Below, piece by piece: positions 17,758-25,945 of a stretch of DNA of 64,000 bases (positions within the stretch are counted from its first letter, which is position 1; every line of letters starts with the position of its first letter). Under the pieces are notes generated by a model that did no database searches, was not told the DNA's origin, and worked only from the letters and a program-made list of their open reading frames with translations. This DNA comes from Candidatus Methanogranum gryphiswaldense (GTDB lineage: Archaea > Thermoplasmatota > Thermoplasmata > Methanomassiliicoccales > Methanomethylophilaceae). Where the stretch lies: positions 1,361,093 to 1,425,092 of the forward strand of contig CP076745.1 in NCBI GenBank assembly GCA_019262145.1, given 5' to 3'. The translations under genes were made by a program, and so were the position numbers.

Positions 17758-19305
17758 TCACTCCTCGCTTGTTGTTTCATCCGATACTACTTCTTCAATC
17801 TCTTCCTTATTTTTTGCTTTGATGAAGAATCCCACGAATAGAAGAATTATCATTATTATTCCACCTACAAAGAAGGCAAAATCGACACTATTGGCAAATG
17901 ATGTTAGAACACCATCGTATGCAGCTTGACCATATTTAACGAATATCTGTGGAAGATAGTTCAATATCCCAATATCGTGAGGATAATTATTGTAGATCTC
18001 CGGAGAAACATTTACTGCCAATTCTGAAGATATCCTCTGCGCGATAAGCATGGAGAATATCGCTGTTCCAGATGTGGCACCTATGGAACGCATAAGGTTC
18101 ACAGAAGATGTAGTCATTCCCATCTCATCAGGTCTGGCACTGTTCTGAGTCACCACCATTACAACAGACATCATGCATCCAAGTCCCAATCCAAGGAAGA
18201 AGAGACACCAGACCATGCCCATTACATCTCCTCCATATTTGAGTCCCGACATCATCCACAAAGATGCAAAGGTGATTATTGGACCTGCAATAAGCCATGG
18301 TCTATAACCCGTACGATTCAACAAGCCTCCACTCGCAAGAGATGTTATCATCATACCTATAACAAGTGCCACAATCACTTCTCCGGCTTCCAGTGTAGTT
18401 AGTCCGTAAACATAGATCATGAACATCGATGCGTACGTCATTGCCCCCATCATGCCGATACCGAATATCATCATGAATATCGCGCATGCCACCAGAGTAC
18501 GGTCCTTGAATATGTGTGGAGCGAGAACTGGGTCATCAGCTTTTCTTTCAACGATTACAAACGCAACTAAGAGTAGTATCGCAGCTGCAATCATTGCAAA
18601 TGCTTCGATACTGACCCACTGTACCTCATCTCCTCCCCATTCCAAGAATAGCAACAGAACGATCAAGAAAGCTGAAAGGATTGCCATCCCGATATAGTCT
18701 ACCTTATGAAGGGCATCAACATTCGCACTGGGGAATTTCTTTAATGTCAAAGCCAGAACGATAATGGCTAGTGGAACATTCACATAGAATACCCAACGCC
18801 AGTCCATATATTCTGCGATGTAACCACCTAGAAGGGGTCCTATGGCACTTCCGATACCGAATATCGCACCCAACGAACCCTGTATCTTACCTCTTTGCTC
18901 CGGAGAGTAAAAGTCACCGACAGCTGCCATTGCAACTGGGATCAAAGTACCTCCTCCGAGTCCCTGTATAGCGCGGAATATGATCAGTTGGTCCATTGAA
19001 GTGGACATTCCTGCAAGAACCGACCCTCCAATGAACAATCCAAGTCCGAGGAAGAACAACGGTTTTCTTCCATAATGGTCAGACATCTTTCCACTGATTG
19101 GAATCATTATGGTCTCGCATAGCATGTACGCTGTGATCATCCATGCATAAAGTTCCATACCGTCAAGATCTGCGGCAATGACTGGGGCGCAGGTCCCGAC
19201 AATGGTCCCATCCAGACAGGCGATCAGCATCCCAAGCGATAACCCAATCATTGTAATTTTACGTACCTTTGGGTCTATATTGGCCCAGGTCACATTTGTT
19301 TGCAT
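17758..19305 (-). CDS. MFS drug exporter, DHA2 (EmrB/QacA) family
   Basis: This 515-aa integral membrane protein is predicted to have 14 transmembrane helices, as in DHA2 proton-coupled exporters. Family marks are LDGTIVGTCAPVIAADL in helix 1, SGKMSDHYGRKPLFFLG in the loop 2-3 motif A, IIFRAIQGLGGGTLIPVAM, and motif C in helix 5 (GAIFGIGSAIGPLLGGYI). A short acidic C-terminal tail follows the last helix. It is cotranscribed with the downstream marR gene. The substrate cannot be deduced. A small palindrome CCTGATCAGG lies at 19346-19355 upstream and might be the MarR site. Confidence 0.92.
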   Translation of the reverse strand: MQTNVTWANIDPKVRKITMIGLSLGMLIACLDGTIVGTCAPVIAADLDGMELYAWMITAYMLCETIMIPISGKMSDHYGRKPLFFLGLGLFIGGSVLAGMSTSMDQLIIFRAIQGLGGGTLIPVAMAAVGDFYSPEQRGKIQGSLGAIFGIGSAIGPLLGGYIAEYMDWRWVFYVNVPLAIIVLALTLKKFPSANVDALHKVDYIGMAILSAFLIVLLLFLEWGGDEVQWVSIEAFAMIAAAILLLVAFVIVERKADDPVLAPHIFKDRTLVACAIFMMIFGIGMMGAMTYASMFMIYVYGLTTLEAGEVIVALVIGMMITSLASGGLLNRTGYRPWLIAGPIITFASLWMMSGLKYGGDVMGMVWCLFFLGLGLGCMMSVVMVVTQNSARPDEMGMTTSSVNLMRSIGATSGTAIFSMLIAQRISSELAVNVSPEIYNNYPHDIGILNYLPQIFVKYGQAAYDGVLTSFANSVDFAFFVGGIIMIILLFVGFFIKAKNKEEIEEVVSDETTSEE

Positions 19306-19527
19306 ATATTTCCCCCATTACCCGAAATATCTCGAGAACGTTGTCCCTGATCAGGTATCGATAATGGCGTCCATCACAATAGAGTATAAAAATATGTTGA
19401 TTCCTCAACTTAAATTACTACTATACAAAAATACAATTCATCGTAGACATAAGACGTATAAAACTTTCACTGTGTACGTAACAATATTTACAAAAATAAC
19501 CTGACAACTGAATAATGATCTACATTT

Positions 19528-20724
19528 TTATAATACATATAAGAATCCAGTTATTATAACAATATTTATGAGGTCTATAAACACACTGCCAACAAGTGGT
19601 ACAACAAAATATGCCTTGGGCGCTATGCCGTATCTTTCAAAAAGCGCATCCATATTTACCATGGCATTTGATGTTGTACCGAGGCCGAATCCTGATGTCG
19701 CTGTGACCATTGCCGCCGATTCATAATTTTTACCTGTTACTCTAAATATGAAATAATAAGCGAATATTGCAACGAATGCAACTTGTACAGCTAATATCAA
19801 GAACATCGGTGCCGCTAAATCAGATATTTGCCAGAGCTTAAGATTTGTTAACGCCATGGCAAGGAACATCGACAGTGATATCCATCCCAATGTTTCGATC
19901 TCTTTGGACGGGACTTCTTTTTTCAACGCATCAGCACCATTACGGACCAAAACGGCGATTAACATCGCACCAATGTATATCGGAAGTGTAACGCCAAGAT
20001 CATCCAGACCATCATAGATCACTGTTCCGACGCCTATTGTAATCGCAATCAGTATCAAAGCTATGAGAAATCTGTTCTGATCTATCTGCGGCCCGCATGC
20101 ATCATGATGACCGAACCCCTGAACTTCCTTTATGTCCTCTTCAGAAGGCTTTAGATCATTTTTTTCTACGAGCCTTCTTGCTAAAGGTCCGCCAACAAAA
20201 CCACTGACCATCAATCCGAATGTTGCGGCGGCTATCGCAACAACAGTTGCCCCTTGCACACCATATGTATCTTCTAAAAGTGGCCCAAATGCAGCTGCAG
20301 TACCGTGCCCACCTATCAAACTTATCGAACCCATGGCAAGACCGAGTCTGTCGTCCAAACCAAGTACAGAGGACAGTAACACACCGATGATGTCCTGGGA
20401 CAATGCCAATAATGCAGCTGCAGCGAGAAGGATCAGTACTAACTTACCTCCGCTTTTAAGCATACGAAATGACGCCATGAACCCTATAGAACAAAAAAAT
20501 GTGATCATGAAAAGTGTCTGTAATGTTGTATCAAAAACGAATTCCAATACGCCTGCAGAATATAGGACAAGATGTAAAAAAGCAAAGATCAAACCGCCCA
20601 CAACCGCAGCAGGTATACAATATTTACGTAATGTGCCAGATCTCTTGACCAATAAAATACCTAAAGCTAAGACCAAAGCAGCTACTGCTGCCGTTTGATA
20701 CATGTCTAGCTGAAGTGTGAACAC
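19528..20724 (-). CDS. gltS: Sodium/glutamate symporter GltS
   Basis: This 398-aa membrane transporter of the ESS (GltS) family imports glutamate with sodium. It has about ten hydrophobic segments arranged as two inverted halves. Conserved regions are AAVVGGLIFAFLH, FFCSIGFMASFRMLK, ISLIGGHGTAAAFGP (a pore-loop signature), and in the second half TATSGFGLGTTSNAMVNM. It is a single gene with AT-rich flanks. The family is mostly bacterial, so transfer into this lineage is plausible but not shown by the sequence itself. Confidence 0.92.
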   Translation of the reverse strand: MFTLQLDMYQTAAVAALVLALGILLVKRSGTLRKYCIPAAVVGGLIFAFLHLVLYSAGVLEFVFDTTLQTLFMITFFCSIGFMASFRMLKSGGKLVLILLAAAALLALSQDIIGVLLSSVLGLDDRLGLAMGSISLIGGHGTAAAFGPLLEDTYGVQGATVVAIAAATFGLMVSGFVGGPLARRLVEKNDLKPSEEDIKEVQGFGHHDACGPQIDQNRFLIALILIAITIGVGTVIYDGLDDLGVTLPIYIGAMLIAVLVRNGADALKKEVPSKEIETLGWISLSMFLAMALTNLKLWQISDLAAPMFLILAVQVAFVAIFAYYFIFRVTGKNYESAAMVTATSGFGLGTTSNAMVNMDALFERYGIAPKAYFVVPLVGSVFIDLINIVIITGFLYVL

Positions 20725-20904
20725 GAATTAGACTAGGTCTTACCAATAAATAAAAAGACTGCAACAAATTTTAATTCGATCAAATAAGGAAAATATGAGT
20801 GGCCGTACATATCTGCATAAAATATGATCCAACAGTAAAAATTAAAAATATCAATAAAATAACTTACTGGGTCATAGAAGATCAACATCTTTTCGTTATA
20901 AGAA

Positions 20905-21648
20905 TTAACGAAGCATTACTGCGCTTTTGACCTCTTCTTCTGTTCTCTCGGTTTTACTCATTTTAACATCGAAATCTTCCGCAGTTATAACTACGCAGTA
21001 TGTATGGTAAGAAAAATACCAACTATACTCCTTACCGTACACTTTGACCTTCAAACCGTTTTCCTTACCCCAGGCTTCTTCCCTCTTTATGTCAAGAGGG
21101 TGATACGGATGATACACAACGATGATATCTCCATTTATATTCATAAATGAAGATTTATGATCTATATTTGGAGGTATATTTTCGCCGTTGCTATTTTTTT
21201 TATACCCTTTTATTCCAGTATAGGCTAAGCCTCTCGAAAAATAAACGATATCATTATCCTCAATGAATTTACCTAGCAATTCCCTATCGAATCCTGGGTC
21301 TGAATCCCCATATAATCTGATCTTTTTTATTGAAGTCCAAAATCTAGTCGAGTCATCAATTTCTATTCTTATATGAAGGATGTCCTTATAAGAAATATTC
21401 AACATATTTACTGCATCTATCGGAATTTCTACAATCATTTGTTTTCCCCGGACTATTGGTTTAGAAGTCCACGAGCGAGAAATTTCCTCATCAAAGATTT
21501 TTTCCGTTTGAATTTCAACATACATACCATCCATCGGAGTGATCTTCATATTTCTCACTGCCTCTGATGGCAAGAATAATGCTTTTTTAGATCCAATCAC
21601 ACAGACCTTTGCAGTCCATGTCCAATATTTAACTGGTATATCGTCCAA
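20905..21648 (-). CDS. Protein with two tandem AbrB-like half-domains, unknown function
   Basis: I do not recognise this 247-aa protein as a named family. Two successive segments look like swapped-hairpin AbrB/MazE units: residues about 12-47 (GSKKALFLPSEAVRNMKI then DGMYVEIQ) and about 62-98 (GKQMIVEIPIDAVNMLNI then DILHIRIEI). Each has the G-x-Q/K, I/LP-x-EAV and D-xVEI pattern. A short WT motif precedes each repeat and occurs a third time at FWTSIKKI. The C-terminal 140 residues have no recognised domain. It may bind DNA as an intramolecular pair. The gene is AT-rich, stands alone, and sits near tRNA-Pro(GGG). Confidence 0.6.
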   Translation of the reverse strand: MDDIPVKYWTWTAKVCVIGSKKALFLPSEAVRNMKITPMDGMYVEIQTEKIFDEEISRSWTSKPIVRGKQMIVEIPIDAVNMLNISYKDILHIRIEIDDSTRFWTSIKKIRLYGDSDPGFDRELLGKFIEDNDIVYFSRGLAYTGIKGYKKNSNGENIPPNIDHKSSFMNINGDIIVVYHPYHPLDIKREEAWGKENGLKVKVYGKEYSWYFSYHTYCVVITAEDFDVKMSKTERTEEEVKSAVMLR

Positions 21649-22017
21649 TATTTGATGTAATACTTATTTGATTTATATACTTATGTATTATTACTTCATT
21701 TTAATAAATATATACATTCAATATAATAATTATTTGTATAAAAAAATTAATTGCTAAAATGTGACAACCTTAAACATATAATCTCGCCTTTCAAAGAATT
21801 ATCTTTGTTTGTATCAACATGATATTCTGTTTTCCTTGTGTGTTAGTGCCACAGCACTATGGAAATATCTGTATTGAAGCTCCATTTGTTGATGATATAC
21901 AATCAATAATAAAAATTGAAAAAGCATAGATAACAATGATACAAAATTGGAATCTGAAATAGCGATCTAATAAAATCGATCATTAATTCAAAAATCAAAT
22001 ACTGAAAAAGGAATAAG
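21649..22017. other. AT-rich noncoding gap
   Basis: This stretch of about 370 bp lies between the AbrB-like gene and tRNA-Pro(GGG). I see no convincing gene, RNA or repeat in it. A 36-codon ATG frame at 21819-21929 ending in TAG is present but has no ribosome-binding site and no recognisable product. The composition is clearly AT-richer than the neighbouring ribosomal cluster. Confidence 0.5.
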
Positions 22018-22090
22018 TGGGCCCGTCCAGATTTGAACTGGAGTTACTTGCACCCCAAGCAAGAAGGATACCAAGCTACCCCACGGGCCC
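22018..22090 (-). tRNA. tRNA-Pro (anticodon GGG)
   Basis: Read on the minus strand: acceptor GGGCCCG/CGGGCCC with discriminator A, anticodon stem CTTGC/GCAAG around loop TTGGGGT (anticodon GGG), and T arm loop TTCAAAT. It is 73 nt, and the 3' CCA is not encoded. It lies 49 bp downstream of rpoN in the same direction. Its 3' side faces the AT-rich gap. Confidence 0.93.
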
Positions 22091-22139
22091 TGTATTTCGG
22101 GGATAATAAGTTTTGGGTTAAAAGGTTTACCCAGGAAGT

Positions 22140-22331
22140 TTATCCGAGGGGCGCGATCTCGCCGATGAGATCAGCATGAGATACGATCATCCTGCGACAG
22201 CAGTATCTGTCGAATCCCATGTCGTCGAGGACCTTTGAGGGATCCTCACCCATTCCGACGCGCTTAACGTACTCGGGGTAGGCAGAGCCTACGACCTTTC
22301 CGCATGTGAAACATCTCACCGGTATTATCAT
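22140..22331 (-). CDS. rpoN: RNA polymerase subunit N (Rpb10 homologue)
   Basis: This 63-aa zinc-binding assembly subunit of the archaeal RNA polymerase has the invariant N-terminus [12 protein letters not shown] and the second cysteine pair in RYCCRRM, giving the CxxC...CC zinc site of Rpb10. It is the last protein gene of the rpl18e-rpl13-rps9-rpoN cluster, starting 9 bp after the rps9 stop. Length and order are as in most Euryarchaeota. Confidence 0.96.
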   Translation of the reverse strand: MIIPVRCFTCGKVVGSAYPEYVKRVGMGEDPSKVLDDMGFDRYCCRRMIVSHADLIGEIAPLG

Positions 22332-22340
22332 GATATCGCC

Positions 22341-22739
22341 TTAACGGTATGACTTCTGCTTCTTGGCACGTGCACCGTGACCGAGTGGGTTCTTCGGCAG
22401 TTTCCTTCTGTCATCGTTGACAATGAGTGTTCTGTCATACGCCCTGAAGACCGCTTCAAGCTCCTCATCCTTGTAGAATGCTACGAGCCCCTTTGCGACT
22501 GCTGTCCTCGCAGCTGCAGCCTGTCCCATGACTCCGCCACCGTTTATTATGATGGCGATATCGACCTTGGCCACTTTGTCTGGAACGAGTTCCAAAGGCT
22601 CTTTGATCTTGAGCTTTGCGAGTTCGGGTGTGAAAATCTCTAAAGGAATCTTGTTGATTGTTACCTTACCAGTTCCCTCTTTTACAGAGGCCCTTGCAAC
22701 GGCCGTCTTCCTCTTTCCGCTTGTGTTTACGCAATCCAT
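22341..22739 (-). CDS. rps9: 30S ribosomal protein uS9
   Basis: This 132-aa small-subunit ribosomal protein has a C-terminal tail that reaches the P-site tRNA. Signatures: GKRKTAVARASVKEGTGKVTIN near the start, GGGVMGQAAAARTAVAKGLV in the middle, and the basic end GHGARAKKQKSYR. It follows rpl13 by 4 bp and precedes rpoN. Confidence 0.97.
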   Translation of the reverse strand: MDCVNTSGKRKTAVARASVKEGTGKVTINKIPLEIFTPELAKLKIKEPLELVPDKVAKVDIAIIINGGGVMGQAAAARTAVAKGLVAFYKDEELEAVFRAYDRTLIVNDDRRKLPKNPLGHGARAKKQKSYR

Positions 22740-22743
22740 AAGA

Positions 22744-23169
22744 TCATCTCACATTGGATCCCAGGAATTTTGAAACGGCTCCTAGGGTTGTGTATTTACC
22801 GGTGATTTCCCTTACTGCCTCCTGAGGCCTAACCATCTCGCAATCTACGAACTGCTTAGGAACCCCAACGAAGACGTGAAGTCTCCTGTAGGCATCCCTT
22901 CCAGTAGATGTTGTCCAGGGGATCATTCCTCTGACACATCTCTTGAAAAGAAGGTCTGCCCTGCGGGGGTAGAAAGGTCCTTTCCTTTTTGTTGTATCTC
23001 CGCAATCAACCTTCATTTTGAAGCTTGCGAATGTGACTTCCTTCTCTCCGGTGATCACTAGATATTCTGCGTTGAGAACGACGACCTCTTCGCCGCTCAT
23101 TATCATCTCAGCGACATTACTCGAAAGTCTGCCGTAGATGAGGTTCTTTCCGTCGATAACTGTAACCAT
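22744..23169 (-). CDS. rpl13: 50S ribosomal protein uL13
   Basis: This large-subunit ribosomal protein of about 141 aa has MVTVIDGKNLIYGRLSSNVAEM at its start and the archaeal/eukaryotic-type GPFYPRRADLLFKRCVRGMIPW motif. I prefer the ATG at 23169, because GAGGTG lies six bases upstream. A GTG at 23178 overlapping the rpl18e stop (GTGA) would add three residues. It is cotranscribed with rpl18e and rps9. Confidence 0.95.
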   Translation of the reverse strand: MVTVIDGKNLIYGRLSSNVAEMIMSGEEVVVLNAEYLVITGEKEVTFASFKMKVDCGDTTKRKGPFYPRRADLLFKRCVRGMIPWTTSTGRDAYRRLHVFVGVPKQFVDCEMVRPQEAVREITGKYTTLGAVSKFLGSNVR

Positions 23170-23174
23170 CCGAA

Positions 23175-23534
23175 TCACCTCATGATCCTGACCTTAGTAC
23201 CATGGGGATTGGCCTCCATGATCTCTCTGAGGGTCATAGTCTTACCGCCAGCGGCTTGGATGCCTGCCTTTGCTGCATCCGAAAAGTCGTACGCTGCGAC
23301 GGTCAATTTTTTTGTAATGCTTCCTGCTGCAAGAACTTTTCCGGGGACGATTACCATCTCTCCGTCCTTTGCATACATCTCTAATCTGCTAAGATTCGCC
23401 TCGGCCCAGTTACTCTTTGGTTTTTCGAGCCTAAGCGCGATGTCTCGCCAGATTGGAGCTTCTGTCTCCCTGGTCTTTGCCTTAAGATCGAAGATCAAGG
23501 CAATGAGGTGGGGATTTGTCTTTGTTGTGCTCAT
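23175..23534 (-). CDS. rpl18e: 50S ribosomal protein eL18
   Basis: This archaeal/eukaryotic-specific ribosomal protein of 119 aa begins MSTTKTNPHLIALIFDL. It includes VPGKVLAAGSITKKLTVAAYDFS and ends HGTKVRIMR. The ATG at 23534 is chosen because homologues start at this point; the upstream in-frame sequence is not conserved ribosomal protein. A TATA-like TTTATAA around 23581-23589 is suitably placed to start this ribosomal operon. Confidence 0.96.
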   Translation of the reverse strand: MSTTKTNPHLIALIFDLKAKTRETEAPIWRDIALRLEKPKSNWAEANLSRLEMYAKDGEMVIVPGKVLAAGSITKKLTVAAYDFSDAAKAGIQAAGGKTMTLREIMEANPHGTKVRIMR

Positions 23535-23846
23535 TTTACTGACTCTCCCGACATTGGGTAACCGTCGTAAGTGTAGGTTGTTTATAAAACTATCCCGCAC
23601 TGATTCTCAATAATAGAAGGATCTATGATCAACAGTATTGGACCGTAACCCTGTGCACGAAACCAATTGCGACCACACATCAGGATATCTCGATAGCCTT
23701 CCTTGAACCGGATACACACGTCACAGATATAATATTGGCGAAATTCAGAGACCATGTGCAGTGTTATTTTACCACTTACATGTAGCGCCTTATGTTAAGA
23801 TAAATTTAATACCAACCCCTGCTTACAGTGACCTTACCGTGATATC
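23535..23846. other. Divergent intergenic region with a small unverified ORF
   Basis: This 312-bp region lies between the divergent rpl18e operon and the TIM-barrel gene. It holds the probable TATA boxes of both. It also holds an uninterrupted minus-strand frame at 23582-23755 encoding 57 aa from ATG (MVSEFRQYYICDVCIRFKEG...), with a CxxC pair. That frame has no clear ribosome-binding site and its stop overlaps the predicted rpl18e TATA. I treat it as unproven. Confidence 0.35.
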
Positions 23847-24893
23847 ATGATAAGATTCGGACCCGCCGGAATACCGCTGTCCTGTAAAGGACGCACACTT
23901 AAAGACGGTGTAGAGGACGTCCATAACCTCAGCCTAACTGCACTAGAGATACAGATGGTAAGGGCGAACGCCTACAAGAGGTATCCTGAAGAAGAAGAAG
24001 TGGGCCTCACGATGAAGGATATTACGGAAGGCTTTGTCGTGGAAGTCTATAGAGATGGAGAAGCCTTAATGCCAGATGAAGAAATTGCAGACGAGGATGA
24101 ACTCGTCTTCATGCCGTCTGGAATCACAGATTTCTTTGGAGAGCTTTACGAAGTTGGCCATATGGCCAAAAGATTGGATGTTGGCCTGTCCCTACATACT
24201 CCTTATTACATGGACCTCGGTTCGAATTCAGAATTAACAAACGTATGCATGGATTCCATAAGACATGCAGGACTTATCGTTGACGCTCTTGACGGAGAGG
24301 TCGTTGTTACCAATCTGGGACTATATACTGGAAAGATACCTGATGAAGAGATAGATGCCAACATATACAGTAATGTTGCAGATCTTATGGAATGGTGGCA
24401 AGGCATGAACCTCAAACCAAAGCTCGGTGTGGAAATAACCGGACAAAGATCTGTATTTGGATCTCTTGATCAGGTTCTGGACCTATGTTCGGAAATAGAT
24501 GGGGTCGTTCCTGTTATCAATTTCCCTCACTACCATTCACGCACAGAAGGGTCACTTCTGGAAGTGGATGATTTTGCAGATATTATCAAACAAGTTGAAC
24601 CTTACTATGGTAAAGACAACATTCATACAGCATTCGCTGGTGTAGAACACGAAGGTGGCTACGAAAAAAGACTCACCCCTATCAAAAAGGGAGACCTCAA
24701 ATTCGAGCCTCTCGCTGAAGCACTCTGTGAAGTACAACCGAGTGCGACCATTATCTCAAGCTCTCCTCTACTGGAACATGATGCCATGTACATGAGGATC
24801 ATAAATGAGAGGGTCCTCAGCAAGAGAGTTGCAAAACAGATCAAAGAGAGGAAAAAGGCGGAGGCGGCTGCTACCGCATCTCCAGAGGCGTGA
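23847..24893 (+). CDS. Endonuclease IV-like TIM-barrel protein, archaeal type
   Basis: This 348-aa protein of the AP-endonuclease 2/xylose isomerase-like TIM-barrel superfamily opens with RFGPAGIPLSCKG, as Nfo-like archaeal proteins do. It has metal-site-like segments LSLHTPYYMDLGS, LGVEITGQRSVFGSLDQVLDLC, PVINFPHYHSRTEGS and HTAFAGVEHEGG. A charged C-terminal tail is rich in Lys/Glu/Ala. The family includes archaeal proteins annotated as deoxyribonuclease IV, but true repair activity is not certain. Its GTGA stop overlap couples it to hxlB. Confidence 0.82.
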   Translation: MIRFGPAGIPLSCKGRTLKDGVEDVHNLSLTALEIQMVRANAYKRYPEEEEVGLTMKDITEGFVVEVYRDGEALMPDEEIADEDELVFMPSGITDFFGELYEVGHMAKRLDVGLSLHTPYYMDLGSNSELTNVCMDSIRHAGLIVDALDGEVVVTNLGLYTGKIPDEEIDANIYSNVADLMEWWQGMNLKPKLGVEITGQRSVFGSLDQVLDLCSEIDGVVPVINFPHYHSRTEGSLLEVDDFADIIKQVEPYYGKDNIHTAFAGVEHEGGYEKRLTPIKKGDLKFEPLAEALCEVQPSATIISSSPLLEHDAMYMRIINERVLSKRVAKQIKERKKAEAAATASPEA

Positions 24894-25435
24894 TCTTGGA
24901 AGAAAACATAAGATATATCAACGACTGTTGTAAAACAGCAGTCAATTCCATATCTAGTGACAGCATCCAGGAATTGATAGATCTTATAACCAAAAAAGAA
25001 AAGATTTTCATTTACGGGTCCGGAAGATCTGGTTTGATCGGGCAGCTTTTTGCCGTTCGTCTTGTGCAATTAGGATTCAATGTCTATTTCGTAGGAGACA
25101 TGACGACGCCCATAATAGGAAAAAATGATCTTACTATTCTCATATCCAACACTGGACATACAGTATCGGTCGTACAGACAGCAGATATCGCTCGTCGTAT
25201 CGGATCTCATGTTGTATCTGTAACATCTTCCCCTTCCAGCAAACTGGCTCATATTTCTAATTCAAAGATAATCATAAACGTGCCAAAAGATTCTAAATCC
25301 CCAGAACTGGCCCCGTTGGGAACAATATTTGAGGACAGCGTACTTCTATTTTTCGATTCACTTGTACCTGAACTAATGAAAAAAATGAATGTATCAGAAG
25401 ATGAAATGCGCAAGAGACATGCGATCTGGGTATGA
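24890..25435 (+). CDS. hxlB: 6-phospho-3-hexuloisomerase (SIS domain)
   Basis: This 181-aa SIS-domain isomerase interconverts 3-hexulose-6-phosphate and fructose-6-phosphate, part of the ribulose monophosphate route that archaea use in reverse to make pentoses. Signatures: IFIYGSGRSGLIGQLFAVRLVQLGF, GDMTTPIIGKNDLTILISNTGHT, ELAPLGTIFEDSVLLFFD and the terminal RKRHAIWV. The GTG start overlaps the previous stop (GTGA); a TTG at 24896 is an alternative. The partner hxlA is not in the window. Confidence 0.92.
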   Translation: MILEENIRYINDCCKTAVNSISSDSIQELIDLITKKEKIFIYGSGRSGLIGQLFAVRLVQLGFNVYFVGDMTTPIIGKNDLTILISNTGHTVSVVQTADIARRIGSHVVSVTSSPSSKLAHISNSKIIINVPKDSKSPELAPLGTIFEDSVLLFFDSLVPELMKKMNVSEDEMRKRHAIWV

Positions 25436-25945
25436 TCATATGGATTCCATGAGCACCATCTGTGCATCATTTTGCTGACCGTCTTTACATATGAATGCCT
25501 TTATGGTCCCATCCGAGGGATCTATAACTATTGCAAACCCCGTATCCTTTCCGAATACACCCATATGCGTATTGATATCCGTCTCTGACAGATAACATCC
25601 AAATCCTGGATGAGAATGATACCATCCAACAACCATCCTACCTTGAGAACGGTCCATTCCATCAAACAGGCCTTCGAAAGAATCCCTGTTGAACCTTACT
25701 CCGACCTCATTGGAATCCAGAATTGTAGTGATTATATCCGCAACGACCGCATATTCTCCCAGATCATCACGATATACAGTACCCATCATCAGGCCCATTA
25801 CCTCTTTATCATCAAGATAACCTGTATCGGCATGATCTGCCATCATTTCCAGGATAGCCTCTGGCATGAAAAGGGTTGCACCTTTGACCTTACGAGGACG
25901 AAATTCCAGTACATTTTCTTCTGAGGACAATATCTTAGGCATCAT
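25436..25945 (-). CDS. Rpn11-like JAMM/MPN+ deubiquitinase of the Ubl operon
   Basis: This 169-aa zinc metalloprotease would cleave ubiquitin-like protein precursors or conjugates. It carries a full JAMM site: Glu in DDKEVMGLMMG (about residue 48), then WYHSHPGFGCYLSETD with the two His, Ser and Asp ligands/catalytic residues (about 109-123). The segment MVVGWYHSHPGFGC matches, from memory, the eukaryotic proteasome subunit Rpn11 almost residue for residue. I chose the ATG at 25945 (or the adjacent 25942), overlapping the end of the E2 gene by 11 bp; upstream codons do not look like JAMM protein. It is the last gene of the operon E1-Ubl-E2-JAMM, and its likely first job is removing the final Met after the Ubl Gly-Gly. 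Confidence 0.93.
   Translation of the reverse strand: MMPKILSSEENVLEFRPRKVKGATLFMPEAILEMMADHADTGYLDDKEVMGLMMGTVYRDDLGEYAVVADIITTILDSNEVGVRFNRDSFEGLFDGMDRSQGRMVVGWYHSHPGFGCYLSETDINTHMGVFGKDTGFAIVIDPSDGTIKAFICKDGQQNDAQMVLMESI

Noticed and set aside
19346-19355. CCTGATCAGG palindrome upstream of the MFS exporter as MarR operator.
   Set aside because: Only 10 bp and a single copy; kept as a remark in the MFS entry, not as a feature.
21819-21929. 36-codon ATG frame ending in TAG in the AT-rich gap; reading through TAG would extend it to about 57 codons.
   Set aside because: No ribosome-binding site, no family resemblance, and AT-rich sequence gives such frames by chance; no evidence for pyrrolysine use here.
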